A DNA stretch of 64,000 nucleotides from CAYIHX01 sp964363305 (GTDB taxonomy: Bacteria > Bdellovibrionota > UBA1018). Location of the stretch: positions 99,565 to 163,564 of the forward strand of contig CAYIHX010000002.1 in the NCBI GenBank assembly GCA_964363305.1. Reading direction: 5' to 3'. The first letter of the stretch is position 1; each line of letters opens with the position of its first letter. A model generated the notes under the pieces. The model saw only the letters and a list, made by a program, of their open reading frames with translations, was not told where the DNA came from and searched no databases. Shown here piece after piece: positions 51,639-60,842 of this stretch. A program made the position numbers and the translations under genes.

Positions 51639-52688
51639 TCACACATCGAGCTGTGCAATTTCAGGCACATAGGCGCGCTGGGGAGGCACCGTTCTGTTCA
51701 AGTGCTCGTAGGCCAGTCGGCCCGCCATGCGTCCCCGTGGTGTTCGCAGAAGAAAGCCCTCTTGCACCAAGTAGGGTTCGTAAACATCCTCGAGTGTGTC
51801 TCGTTCTTCGCCGAGGGCAGAACTCAGCGTCTCAATCCCCGTCGGTCCACCATCAAATTTATCGATGAGCGTGAGGAGGAATTTGCGATCCATATCGTCG
51901 AGCCCGCGATGATCCACCTCGTAGAGTTCGAGCGCGGCATGGGCAATCGCCTGATCGACTAGGGCGCCGTTTCGGCGCACCTGCGCGAAATCTCGTACCC
52001 GCTTCAGCAAGCGATTGGCAATACGCGGAGTGCCACGAGATCGACGAGCGATTTCCCACGCCCCTTCTTCGTTCATGGCGACTCCGAGAAGCTGAGCCGA
52101 TCGTTTCACGATGAGAAGCAGCTCCTCCGGCGGATAGAAGTCGAGCCGAACCGGAATGCCGAAGCGCCCCCGTAGAGGGCTTGAAAGCAAGCCAGACCGC
52201 GTGGTCGCGCCGACTAGTGTGAAGCGCGGGAGATCGAGGCGAATGGTCTGTGCCGAGGGACCCGCGCCAATGATGAGATCCAGGGCAAAGTCCTCAAGCG
52301 CGCTATAGAGAACTTCTTCAATGACCTTTTGAAGGCGATGAATTTCATCGATGAAGAGGACGTCGCCTGGCTGCAAATTGGTGAGAATAGCGGCCAAGTC
52401 CCCCTTCTTCTCGATATTTGGCGCGGTGATGACGTGAATCTGGCTGCCCATCTCGTGGGCGATGATGTTTGCGAGGGTGGTCTTTCCCAGGCCGGGTGGC
52501 CCGGAGAGAAGGACGTGATCAAGAGCCTCTCGTCGTTGCTTGGCGGCTTCAATGGAGAGTGCCAGGGTCTCTTTAACTTTCGCTTGTCCGACATAATCTC
52601 GGAGCGTCTTCGGACGGAGGCCCAGATCGACTTTGTCGCCGTCATCGATATGGGCCTGAGCGGACAGGGTTCGATCGGGGGTAGGCAT
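51639..52688 (-). CDS. ruvB: Holliday junction branch migration helicase RuvB
   Basis: RuvB, the hexameric AAA+ motor of branch migration (349 residues). Walker A GPPGLGKTTLAN, Walker B FIDEIHRL, sensor/arginine finger regions GATTRSGLL and SRGTPRIANR, and the C-terminal winged-helix with LVQEGFLLRTPRGR. A good AAAGGA site precedes ATG 52688, 13 nt after ruvA. Last gene of the GNAT-ruvC-ruvA-ruvB unit. Confidence 0.97.
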   Translation of the reverse strand: MPTPDRTLSAQAHIDDGDKVDLGLRPKTLRDYVGQAKVKETLALSIEAAKQRREALDHVLLSGPPGLGKTTLANIIAHEMGSQIHVITAPNIEKKGDLAAILTNLQPGDVLFIDEIHRLQKVIEEVLYSALEDFALDLIIGAGPSAQTIRLDLPRFTLVGATTRSGLLSSPLRGRFGIPVRLDFYPPEELLLIVKRSAQLLGVAMNEEGAWEIARRSRGTPRIANRLLKRVRDFAQVRRNGALVDQAIAHAALELYEVDHRGLDDMDRKFLLTLIDKFDGGPTGIETLSSALGEERDTLEDVYEPYLVQEGFLLRTPRGRMAGRLAYEHLNRTVPPQRAYVPEIAQLDV

Positions 52689-52701
52689 TCAGTCCTTTCG
52701 G

Positions 52702-53337
52702 TCAGTGGTTCGTACCGCGCAGGGCGCCGCGAACGATGTCCTCGACGCGCGAGGGCGGTGAATCAGATGTCTGCAGAGCGGAGAGAACCATGTGCTCGGC
52801 CTCGTAATCTTTGAATCCAAGACCTACGAGAGCGGCTCGGGCCTGCGCGACGAGTGGATTCGAGTGGCTTGAGGAGTGCTCAAAAGAACGCGCCAGGTGT
52901 CGGGATGCAAATTCGCCCTGCTCCATTCTCTTGGCGAGCGGGTCGCTGAGTTCGAGAAGAACTCGCTCTGCCGTTTTTTTGCCAACTCCTTGGATCGCCA
53001 CTAGTGCGGCAAGGTTCCTTTCTAAAATCGCCTGGATCAGAGAGTCCGCGTTCATTCCGGCGAGAATGGAGAGGGCCCCCTTCGGTCCGATCCCAGAAAC
53101 GGAGAGCAGCATGAGAAAGAGCCGTTTTTCTTCTCGAGAGAGGAAGCCGAACAGGTCGAGAGAGTCTTCTCTGACGTGGGTGTAGATGAAGAGCTCGGCG
53201 GTCTTGCCGGCTTGAAAGGCGAGGTACTCCGCCCGGTCCGGCACCATGACCAGGTACCCGACTCCGGCATCTCCTGCGAGGAGTGTTAACGAAGAGGCGT
53301 CTCGATCGAGAATTTCACCACGAATGTAGGCAATCAT
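52702..53337 (-). CDS. ruvA: Holliday junction branch migration protein RuvA
   Basis: RuvA (211 residues) forms the tetramer that holds the four-way junction. N-terminal OB-fold (MIAYIRGEI), the tandem helix-hairpin-helix motifs (LLSVSGIGPKGAL and LVAIQGVGKKTAERV), and a C-terminal RuvB-binding domain (ARAALVGLGFKDYEA). Start overlaps the ruvC stop (ATGA). Confidence 0.96.
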   Translation of the reverse strand: MIAYIRGEILDRDASSLTLLAGDAGVGYLVMVPDRAEYLAFQAGKTAELFIYTHVREDSLDLFGFLSREEKRLFLMLLSVSGIGPKGALSILAGMNADSLIQAILERNLAALVAIQGVGKKTAERVLLELSDPLAKRMEQGEFASRHLARSFEHSSSHSNPLVAQARAALVGLGFKDYEAEHMVLSALQTSDSPPSRVEDIVRGALRGTNH

Positions 53338-53930
53338 TTGAGCTCTCTTTTTGCCGTGATGCCTAGGGTCTGAGCAAGGCTTTTACCTCGGTTTTTTGAA
53401 CTTCGGGCCAAAGTAGACTGTGTGAGGCGCTGAAGCGGTGAGCGCACCCTCTGAGCATGGCAAAGCGCGACAGCGAGTGCGTCAGAAGCATCGAAGGTCT
53501 TGAACTCGAGGTTGCCCAACATGAGGCGCACCATCTGGGCAACCTGCTCCTTGTCCGCGCTCCCGTGGCCGGTGACGGAGGCTTTGATTTCGCTCGGGCT
53601 GTATTCATGAAACTCGAGCCCATGGATTGCCGCCGTGAGAATTGCCGCTCCCCGAGCGTGACCTAGCTTCAAGGCAGAGGCCGCATTTTTTGCGAAAAAG
53701 GCCTTCTCGATCGAAAGCGCATGAGGAGAAAATTCGCGAATCAAGCGATCCAAGCCACGGTGAATTTCGAGCAATCTTTGATCGAGGGGCGCGGCCTCAA
53801 GCAATGAGGTCTTCCCCACTGAGAGGGTTCCGTGAGTAAGCGCCGTGAGGGTCCGTCCTTGGCATTCAATCATTCCGTAGCCCAGGAAGCGGGACCCAGG
53901 GTCAACACCCAGGATTCGAAAAGCCTTCAT
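53334..53930 (-). CDS. ruvC: Holliday junction resolvase RuvC
   Basis: RuvC (198 residues) cuts four-way junctions symmetrically. RNase H-like catalytic acids are in LGVDPGSRFLGYG (Asp), SIEKAFFAKN (Glu) and DASDALAVALCHA (Asp, Asp). A tail of about 25 residues after the core is longer than in E. coli. It precedes ruvA by a 4-nt overlap and follows the GNAT gene by 4 nt. Confidence 0.96.
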   Translation of the reverse strand: MKAFRILGVDPGSRFLGYGMIECQGRTLTALTHGTLSVGKTSLLEAAPLDQRLLEIHRGLDRLIREFSPHALSIEKAFFAKNAASALKLGHARGAAILTAAIHGLEFHEYSPSEIKASVTGHGSADKEQVAQMVRLMLGNLEFKTFDASDALAVALCHAQRVRSPLQRLTQSTLARSSKNRGKSLAQTLGITAKRELK

Positions 53931-53934
53931 CTTG

Positions 53935-55077
53935 CTAAAGAGTAAGGGATTTTTCGTAGATCCGGTAGGTTTTCGTGCGCACGAAATTCATCTGTTCAAG
54001 GGCTCGATTCATGGGACGGTTGTCCTCGAGAATCCAAGAGGCTTCCCCTGAGCGGTAGCCCTTTTCTGGGCCGCGCTTGAGATACTCCGTATAAAGGAGC
54101 GGTCCGATACTGGACTGTTGGTGGCTTCGTCTGATTCCCAGCGTTACAATTCGCAGGCGAGTGATATTTTTCCTGCGTCCCGGCCCCTTCAGGTTCCAGA
54201 GCAACTTCAGGAGGCCAAAAGGAAAAAGTCGCCCATCGGCCACTTTCCGGAAAGCCTGGTTCGCGTCCGGTAGGGCCACGGAAAATCCGACTGGGACGCC
54301 GTTGATCTCGGCAATCAAGCAGAGTTCGGGATCGAGAATCAGCTTCATGTCCTGGGCCAGATGACGAAAGGCATCCTTTGACATCGGGACAAATCCCCAG
54401 TTTCTCTCCCATGCGTCATTGTAGATCTCGTGGACGAGATCTACCTCTGCGTCAAACTTACGGAGATCCATCGAGCGAAAGGTGATCGACGAACGTTGGC
54501 GCAGACGCTCTGCTTGTGCCAGCAGGCGGTCTGAGAATTTGATGTTCTTACTGTGGGTTTCGTAGGCGTAGAGATCTTTCGTCTTGGTGAGCCCATATCG
54601 CTCGAGCAGCTTGGCATAGTAGGGGGGGTTGTAGGTCATCATCACTGCAGGGGCATCCTGGAAGCCCTCGACCAGCAGCCCACATTCGTGGTTCGTGCTC
54701 GGATTGAGAGGGCCGCGGAGCGCGACCATCCCTCGGGTCATGCCCCATTTCACCACTTCGTCGAGCAGCGCGTTTGCGACAGAAGGATCGTCAACGCATT
54801 CGAAAAATCCGAAGGTCACTAGCTTTTCTTGGTGAAACGCGTTGTGAGCCTCGTCGATAATGCCCGCGATTCGCCCAACCACTTCGCCGTTTTGAATGGC
54901 AAGAAGCGGGTAAAGGTAGGCATGCCGAAAAAATGGATTCTTATTTACCTCGAGGAGGTCGCGGACCGCGATCCTGAGTGGCGGCACCCAGTGAGGGTCG
55001 TTGCGATAGATCTTCCATGGGAGATCTATGAAGGAGTCCCAGTCACTCTTTGATTCGACACGTTTAATTTGTGGCAT
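53935..55077 (-). CDS. GNAT-superfamily acyltransferase-like protein
   Basis: A 380-residue protein resembling N-acyltransferases of the GNAT fold. An N-terminal part (FIDLPWKIYRNDPHWVPPL) is shared by a broad family of hypothetical GNAT proteins, and the C-terminal half has VTLGIRRSHQQSSIGPLLY, which fits acyl-CoA binding. Substrate unknown. I chose ATG 55077 (MPQIKR); a TTG at 55146 would add a doubtful leader. The ATG has no clear ribosome site; an 8-base C tract (55085-55092 on the plus strand as G) lies just upstream. It is transcribed with ruvCAB, which may be simple co-location. Confidence 0.75.
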   Translation of the reverse strand: MPQIKRVESKSDWDSFIDLPWKIYRNDPHWVPPLRIAVRDLLEVNKNPFFRHAYLYPLLAIQNGEVVGRIAGIIDEAHNAFHQEKLVTFGFFECVDDPSVANALLDEVVKWGMTRGMVALRGPLNPSTNHECGLLVEGFQDAPAVMMTYNPPYYAKLLERYGLTKTKDLYAYETHSKNIKFSDRLLAQAERLRQRSSITFRSMDLRKFDAEVDLVHEIYNDAWERNWGFVPMSKDAFRHLAQDMKLILDPELCLIAEINGVPVGFSVALPDANQAFRKVADGRLFPFGLLKLLWNLKGPGRRKNITRLRIVTLGIRRSHQQSSIGPLLYTEYLKRGPEKGYRSGEASWILEDNRPMNRALEQMNFVRTKTYRIYEKSLTL

Positions 55078-55309
55078 ACATAAAGGGGGGGGTGAAAGAA
55101 AGTCAGTAATTAGCACTAGTTGGGAGCGCGGGTCAATTATGAACAAAGAGAAGAGAATTTTACTTCCGCATTACATCGCCGTGCGTCATAATTAGGGGAT
55201 CGATCCCTTCTTTTTGGGTGTTGGCGCACAAAAAAAGGACGGGTCTCGGCAGTAAGGCGGGTTTTTGCTCCCCAGGCTGGCGGCCGCGCTCAATAAATTT
55301 CTTTCCCCG

Positions 55310-55663
55310 ATGACGACTTCCTCTAAGGGGAAAAAGTCGGTCGCGTCCTCGTCCGCCTTTGAGCGGGAGAGGCCTCCGCTTGTGGTCCTTGAGGGCGGCA
55401 AGGAGCAAGGTAAGAAACAACAGGAACAAAAAGAAAAAAAGCGACCTGAGGCGCCTCTCGCCTTGCTGAAGCCGCTGGCTGCTGACCCTGTGCCTACACT
55501 ACTCGGTGAGACCACTGGGATGCTCGAATTCATTGCTCACACCGAGGAACCCAGGCGGCGCCTCCTGAGCTTGAGGGGTCTGTGGGTCTACGGAAAAGCT
55601 TCGCAGCTCTCCGCGAAAAAGGTCCTGAAACGAGGCATCATGATGGATCGTAAGGTCGAATAG
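55310..55663 (+). CDS. Hypothetical charged protein
   Basis: Open frame of about 117 residues with Lys/Arg/Glu/Gln-rich low-complexity start (KEQGKKQQEQKEKKR) and a more ordered C-terminal half (GETTGMLEFIAHTEEPRRRLLSLRGLWVYGKA). The frame is open from 55265. No clear ribosome site. Converges on the OmpR-type regulator with a 31-nt gap, the spacing expected for a real neighbour. I do not recognise it, and a chance frame is possible. Confidence 0.4.
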   Translation: MTTSSKGKKSVASSSAFERERPPLVVLEGGKEQGKKQQEQKEKKRPEAPLALLKPLAADPVPTLLGETTGMLEFIAHTEEPRRRLLSLRGLWVYGKASQLSAKKVLKRGIMMDRKVE

Positions 55664-55694
55664 GACGAGTGCCCCTTCCGCCCGACGTGAGACC

Positions 55695-56426
55695 TTACAT
55701 CGCCTTGCTCGTCGGCGACTCTTGGGAGGATGATCCACTGCCGGGCATTTCATGAAGCCTGAGGACGTAACCGGCCCCATAGACAGTCTGGATTGGACAC
55801 GAGAATGCGTTGATTTTCCTGCGAAGGTTCGCAATGTGAGTGTCCACCGTGCGGTCTGTCACAACGGAGTCAGGCCACAGGTCTCCGAGGAGTTTGGCTC
55901 GGGCGATGACTTGATTGGGGCGCTCTACAAAGTATCGAAGAAGCTCGAACTCAAAGTGAGTCAAGCGGATGAGGGTCCCGCCGATATGAACTTCGAGTGA
56001 GACCGGGGCCATTTCCAGATTGCCCAAGCGGATCGGCTTGGCCTCGTCCGTCGATAACTGGGACCGTCTGAGGCGAGCGTTGATTCGCGCGATCAATTCT
56101 TTGGAGTGAAAAGGCTTCGGGAGATAATCGTCCGCCCCGAGCTCAAGGCCCCGGACGCGGTCTTCAATTTGATCGGCGGCCGTGAGCATGATGATCGGAA
56201 CAGTGCGAGTCGAGGGCTGTTCACGCAAGCGTCGGCACACGTCGAAACCATCCATGCCAGGCAGGTTAACGTCGAGCAACACGAGATCAGGATCGATCTG
56301 TATCGCCTTCTGAATGCCCTCGGATCCGGTGTGGCAAAGAATGGGTTCAAACGAGGCCCCACGGAGAACTTCGTTGAGGAGATCCAGAAGCTCAGTGTCG
56401 TCGTCGATAACTAATATTCGTTTCAT
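55695..56426 (-). CDS. OmpR/PhoB-family response regulator
   Basis: A 243-residue transcription factor: REC domain (1-118) with VIDDDTE, phospho-acceptor Asp in VLLDVNLPG, and LPKPF; winged-helix effector (about 130-225) with TDRTVDTHIANLRRKI recognition helix and VYGAGYVLRL. A Ser-rich tail follows. No histidine kinase is adjacent, so it is an orphan regulator here. Preceded by AAGGAAG and GAGCGGA in a 124-nt AT-rich gap. Confidence 0.93.
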   Translation of the reverse strand: MKRILVIDDDTELLDLLNEVLRGASFEPILCHTGSEGIQKAIQIDPDLVLLDVNLPGMDGFDVCRRLREQPSTRTVPIIMLTAADQIEDRVRGLELGADDYLPKPFHSKELIARINARLRRSQLSTDEAKPIRLGNLEMAPVSLEVHIGGTLIRLTHFEFELLRYFVERPNQVIARAKLLGDLWPDSVVTDRTVDTHIANLRRKINAFSCPIQTVYGAGYVLRLHEMPGSGSSSQESPTSKAM

Positions 56427-56550
56427 TCCGCTCTATTCTTCCTTAGTTCGAGAGTCTTGCAATTAATTCTTCGGCTGTAAAGCAGGACCCGAATTGCAGA
56501 TGTCATGTGAAAATTAAGAAATATTTCCGAGCATTGATAACGTATTCGCC

Positions 56551-57807
56551 TTAAAGAATGCGTTCTATCTGCGCGCCGAGTTGGGTGAGTTTCTCTTCCA
56601 TGCGTTCGTAGCCGCGATCCAGGTGGTAGATACGGCTAATTTGCGTTTCTCCTTTGGCACAGAGCCCACCGATAATGAGGCTTGCGCTCGCGCGGAGGTC
56701 TGTAGCCATCAGAGGCGCACCTACAAGGTGGTCGACGCCTGTGATCGTGGCCACGCGACCCTTGATTTTTATGTCTGCGCCCAGTCGACAGAGTTCGGGG
56801 ATGTGCATAAAACGGTTTTCAAAAATCGTTTCGGTCACCACGGAAGTCCCCTGAGCCAGCATCAAGACCGCCATCAGTTGGGCCTGCATGTCTGTTGGAA
56901 ATCCTGGATAGGGTGTCGTGGTCAGATCGATGGCCTTGGGGCGGCCCTGTGAGACGAGTCGAATTGAATCGGGCGCGCGGAAAATCTTTGCACCACATTC
57001 CTCGAACCTCGCCGACACGGCCTCGAGATGCTCGGGCGCGAGTCCAGTGACCGTAACGTCTCCGTCAGTGGCGAGCCCGGCCGCGAGAAAAGTACCGGCT
57101 TCGATTCGATCGCCCATGATGGCGTGTTGGCAAGGATGGAGCTCGTCCTTGCCCTGAACTCGGATCGTTTCGGTGCCCTCCCCTTCCAGCTCCGCTCCCA
57201 TCGCGCGCAGCGCATGAGCAAGATCGACGATCTCCGGTTCGCGTGCGCAATTTTCAAGCACGCTTTCTCCCTGGGCCAGGGTCGCCGCCATCATCACGTT
57301 TTGCGTGGCCCCGACACTGGGAAATTCAAAAGCAACGCGCGCGCCCCGTAGTCGCTTCGCCTTGGCAATGACATATCCTCCGGCGAGCTCAATCTGTGCA
57401 CCGAGTTTCTCGAGCCCTGTCAGATGAAAATCGATGGGTCGGGCTCCGATGGCGCAGCCGCCTGGAAGGCTGACCTTCGCCTCTCCAAAGCGAGCGAGGA
57501 GTGGCCCCAGTACCACTACGGAGGCACGCATGGTTCTGACGAGATCGTATGGCGCTACCTTCGTGTGGATCGTCGCGGCATTGAGCTCGACCCTTTTCGC
57601 TTCGCGATCCCAATGGTTTTCGACGCCCATGTACTGAAGAATTTTCAGAATGGTACGGATATCTTGCAGCTCCGGGACTCGCAAAAAAGTGGATTTTCCG
57701 GGCGCAAGGAGGCTCGAAATGAGAATGGGGAGCGCGGCGTTTTTTGAGCCTCCGGCCTGGATTACTCCGTGGAGGGCCTTTCCACCAACAATACGCATCC
57801 GATCCAT
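56551..57807 (-). CDS. murA: UDP-N-acetylglucosamine 1-carboxyvinyltransferase
   Basis: MurA (418 residues) transfers enolpyruvate to UDP-GlcNAc, the first committed step of peptidoglycan synthesis and fosfomycin's target. The active-site Cys118 is in LPGGCAIGARP, with the Cys present, so it should be fosfomycin-sensitive type. Other landmarks: GGSKNAALPIL and TTPYPGFPTDMQ. ATG 57807 has AGGGGG upstream; ATG 57798 is possible. Final gene of the rho-led unit. Confidence 0.97.
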   Translation of the reverse strand: MDRMRIVGGKALHGVIQAGGSKNAALPILISSLLAPGKSTFLRVPELQDIRTILKILQYMGVENHWDREAKRVELNAATIHTKVAPYDLVRTMRASVVVLGPLLARFGEAKVSLPGGCAIGARPIDFHLTGLEKLGAQIELAGGYVIAKAKRLRGARVAFEFPSVGATQNVMMAATLAQGESVLENCAREPEIVDLAHALRAMGAELEGEGTETIRVQGKDELHPCQHAIMGDRIEAGTFLAAGLATDGDVTVTGLAPEHLEAVSARFEECGAKIFRAPDSIRLVSQGRPKAIDLTTTPYPGFPTDMQAQLMAVLMLAQGTSVVTETIFENRFMHIPELCRLGADIKIKGRVATITGVDHLVGAPLMATDLRASASLIIGGLCAKGETQISRIYHLDRGYERMEEKLTQLGAQIERIL

Positions 57808-57825
57808 GACCGACCCCCTTGTGTT

Positions 57826-58695
57826 CTATTCAGCGATCAGTACCCGCTCTCGTCCGGTCAGATCGGACACGAGACGAGTCTTCCATCCCATGGCCCCGAA
57901 GAGAAGTTCAATCGCTCGGGCTCGTTCATGGGGAATCTCTAAAAAAGTCGGAATTCGCCGCGAGCGAGCAAAGGCCTCGTAAAAATGGAGCAGCTTGAGT
58001 GGAGGGGCGAACAGCGCCTCGTGGGGCTCGTGCTGGGCCACGTCTCGGGTCGCCTCGTTCTGGGCCGGATCAAGGTAGGGAGGATTGGAGATGAGAAAAT
58101 CAGGCGGCGGCAATTTGTCGAACGGCTCAAGGACTTCGAGGGGTGAGCGGGGCGACAAGATTGAAAAACGATCGACGGACCCGAGAACTCGTTTCGCATT
58201 TTCCTGGGCGAAGCCACGAGCGACCCCGGAGAGTTCAGAGGCGTGCATGATTAAGGATGGAAAGGCAGACAAGAGCTCGATCGACAGAATGCCCGAGCCA
58301 GTTCCGATTTCGTGGCCAACAGGGGGAGCAACTGCGCGATTCCTCAAAAACTCAATCGCGGTAACGGCAAGAATTTCAGTTTCGGGCCGAGGGATGAGCA
58401 CCCCCGGGCCGACGCGGTATTCATGGTCTAAGAATTGTTGTGTCTCGGTAAGATACTGAAGAGGGAAACCTTCCGTCCTATGCCGGGATTGAGCTAGCGC
58501 GAAGGTCAATAAGTCGGGGTCAACTTCCGTGGCCGAATTAGCGTAGAGTTCAAAACGCGTCATCGGCTTTTGAAAACGCCGATAAGCTGCAAGGACAAGC
58601 TGCTCCGCTTCGGAGGTCAGCCCCTCCCGCTCAGCCAGGAGAGGGTTCGAGGCGAGGCGCATCTCAATCGAGCGGATGAGGTCGACGATACGCAT
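57826..58695 (-). CDS. prmC: Release factor glutamine methyltransferase
   Basis: PrmC/HemK (289 residues) methylates the Gln of the GGQ motif in release factors using S-adenosylmethionine. SAM-binding HEIGTGSGILSIEL and catalytic NPPYL are present. An N-terminal helical domain (about 1-90) binds the release factor. Starts 2 nt after prfA, its substrate, so the two are translationally linked. C-terminal PRIPTFLEIPHERA is typical. MurA follows 18 nt later. Confidence 0.93.
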   Translation of the reverse strand: MRIVDLIRSIEMRLASNPLLAEREGLTSEAEQLVLAAYRRFQKPMTRFELYANSATEVDPDLLTFALAQSRHRTEGFPLQYLTETQQFLDHEYRVGPGVLIPRPETEILAVTAIEFLRNRAVAPPVGHEIGTGSGILSIELLSAFPSLIMHASELSGVARGFAQENAKRVLGSVDRFSILSPRSPLEVLEPFDKLPPPDFLISNPPYLDPAQNEATRDVAQHEPHEALFAPPLKLLHFYEAFARSRRIPTFLEIPHERARAIELLFGAMGWKTRLVSDLTGRERVLIAE

Positions 58696-58697
58696 GG

Positions 58698-59780
58698 CTA
58701 TTCGCTTAAGCCCTGCTCTTTGAGGGCTTCCATCTGGTAGTGTCTTTGCAGCCCCTCAATCAGTTCATCGATCTTCCCCTCCATGACTTCCGGCAGCTGG
58801 TAAAGCGTCATTCCGATCCGATGATCGGTGAGGCGCCCCTGCGGAAAGTTGTAGGTGCGGATTCGCTCGCTGCGATCTCCGGTTCCGACCATGTTCTTTC
58901 GCTGATCTGAGTGTTCTTTGGCCGCGCGAGTTTGCTCTTGCTCAAGGAAGCGAGATCGCAAAATTTTCATGGCTCGGTCTTTGTTTTTCAGCTGAGAACG
59001 CTCATCCTGGCAAACGACGACCAAGCCCGAGGGAATATGCGTAATACGAACGGCGGAATCCGTCGTGTTTACCCCCTGCCCGCCGGCGCCGCCGGATCGA
59101 AAAACATCGATTCGAAGGTCGCTGGGGTTGATCGTCACGTCGACCTCCTCGGCCTCGGGCAAAACGGCTACGGTTACGGTGGAGGTATGAATGCGGCCTT
59201 GCGCCTCGGTTTCGGGAACGCGCTGCACTCGGTGGACCCCCCCTTCCCACTTCAGACGGCTAAAGACGCGGTCGCCCGTGACGTTCGCAATGATTTCTCG
59301 GAATCCGCCTAATCCTGTCGGGTTGGCGGATAAAATCTCGACCCGCCAACCTTGGCGCTCGGCGAAGCGCTGATAGACCCGAAACAACTGGCCGGCGAAA
59401 AGCGCAGCCTCGTCTCCGCCTGCCCCGGCGCGAACCTCGAGGAGGATATTTTTGTCATCGTTTGGATCTTTTGGCAGCAGTAAAATCTTGAGTCTCTGGG
59501 CAGAGGCTTCCAGCTCTGGCTCGACACGCTTCAGTTCGTCCCTGGCCATCTGAGCGAGCTCAGCGTCCTTTTCCGCGAGCAGTTCTCGATTCGAGAGCTG
59601 TTCTGCCTCAAGCCGCTGGTGTTCTCGAAATTCTCGAACGATCTCCTGAAGACTCGAGTGTTCCCGGGAAAGGCGCCGAAATTCATCCGGTTTGTTCCCC
59701 AGCTCAGGGTCAGAAAGGCGTGATTCAATTTCGAAAAAGCGGCGCTCAACGTCACCGAGTTTGTCGAACATGCCGGCCAT
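58698..59780 (-). CDS. prfA: Peptide chain release factor 1
   Basis: RF1 (360 residues) reads UAA/UAG and releases the nascent chain. The GGQ motif lies in GGAGGQGVNTT (about residues 231-237), the codon-recognition region is around TEAQGRIHTSTVTVAV, and the N-terminal coiled region is typical. ATG 59780 has GAGGGG upstream. Located between DUF1385 and prmC, a conserved neighbourhood. Confidence 0.96.
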   Translation of the reverse strand: MAGMFDKLGDVERRFFEIESRLSDPELGNKPDEFRRLSREHSSLQEIVREFREHQRLEAEQLSNRELLAEKDAELAQMARDELKRVEPELEASAQRLKILLLPKDPNDDKNILLEVRAGAGGDEAALFAGQLFRVYQRFAERQGWRVEILSANPTGLGGFREIIANVTGDRVFSRLKWEGGVHRVQRVPETEAQGRIHTSTVTVAVLPEAEEVDVTINPSDLRIDVFRSGGAGGQGVNTTDSAVRITHIPSGLVVVCQDERSQLKNKDRAMKILRSRFLEQEQTRAAKEHSDQRKNMVGTGDRSERIRTYNFPQGRLTDHRIGMTLYQLPEVMEGKIDELIEGLQRHYQMEALKEQGLSE

Positions 59781-59792
59781 GAATATCCCCTC

Positions 59793-60842
59793 TTATCCTT
59801 CGCGAAAATCAGCTAGCCGAGCTGGCGCCGCACCCAGGTCAAGGAGGCCAGAAATGGTGCTTTCCCGGGGGGTCTCACCCGGAGAGCGAGCCAGGTCGTT
59901 CTTCTCGTTCTTTAAAACCTGAAGCAAGGAAGCGAGAGCGACCTCGAGCTGATCGTCGGTGGGCTCGCGGGTCGTCAGTTTCTGCAGCAGAAGTCCGGGC
60001 AGGATGAGTGCCTTGAAGACGGGCTGATTCATTCGAAAGGCGCTCGCTTTGATGAGCTCGTAGGCCAATCCGGCCACTGGGAGCATGAGCACAGCTTTGC
60101 TGAGAATGATCAGCGAATGATTGAGAATCGCGATCTCAGTCAGATGGGCCAACCCCAGGAGTGGTAAAACAATGCTGAAGACGCCAATTGAGATAAGAAT
60201 CAGAAAAAGAAGGAAACTGGTTCCGCAGCGAGGATGAAGCGTAGAGTATTTTCTGGCATTTTCTACGGTGAGCTCTTCGCCCGCTTCAAAGGCGTAAATC
60301 GCCTTGTGTTCAGCTCCGTGATACTGGAAGACCCGCCGAATATCGTGCATCAACGCGATCAGATACACGTAGAGAAGCAGAATCGCCATCTTGATGGCGC
60401 CATCGAGGAGGTGAAAGAGCGGACGATCCGCCGCTTCCGTGCCGGTGCCCAGATTGGGCACGAGCAATGCCGTCAAGAAGTGCGGGAGCGCGACAAAGAG
60501 CCCGAGTCCCATGACGATGGCCGACCCAATGGAGAGGGTCATTGCCCAGGGAGTCAGTTTCTCGCCATTCTCATCGCTCTCCGCCGCCACGTTGGCTGAG
60601 TATGAAAGAGCCTCGACTCCTTGAATCATCGACTCGAGAAGAATCGCCACGCCTCGAAGAATCGGTTTTTTTAGGAGGGGGAAACGGCTTGAGACGCTCT
60701 GAAATGCCGCCTCCCGAATCTTGATTTTTCCGTCGGGAGAACGAACGGCGACCGAGATAAAATGTGGCGAGCGCATCATGACGCCTTCGAGAACCGCCTG
60801 TCCTCCGATACTGGTAAACTGTGGCGCCTCGCGTGACATCAT
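59793..60842 (-). CDS. DUF1385 membrane protein
   Basis: A 349-residue integral membrane protein of the DUF1385 family. The N-terminal GGQAVLEGVMMRSP motif, the EHKAIYAFE stretch and GTSFLLFLI are hallmarks. Several membrane helices (about residues 105-130, 150-170, 215-265). Function unknown; commonly sits beside prfA and prmC, as here. ATG 60842 overlaps the rho stop by one base (TGATG); ATG 60839 is another possibility. C-terminus is predicted to be cytoplasmic and disordered. Confidence 0.9.
   Translation of the reverse strand: MMSREAPQFTSIGGQAVLEGVMMRSPHFISVAVRSPDGKIKIREAAFQSVSSRFPLLKKPILRGVAILLESMIQGVEALSYSANVAAESDENGEKLTPWAMTLSIGSAIVMGLGLFVALPHFLTALLVPNLGTGTEAADRPLFHLLDGAIKMAILLLYVYLIALMHDIRRVFQYHGAEHKAIYAFEAGEELTVENARKYSTLHPRCGTSFLLFLILISIGVFSIVLPLLGLAHLTEIAILNHSLIILSKAVLMLPVAGLAYELIKASAFRMNQPVFKALILPGLLLQKLTTREPTDDQLEVALASLLQVLKNEKNDLARSPGETPRESTISGLLDLGAAPARLADFREG

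Noticed and set aside
55192..55533. Minus-strand frame opposite the small hypothetical gene
   Set aside because: Ser/Cys/Pro-rich low-complexity without signal or domain; the plus-strand frame is the better candidate.
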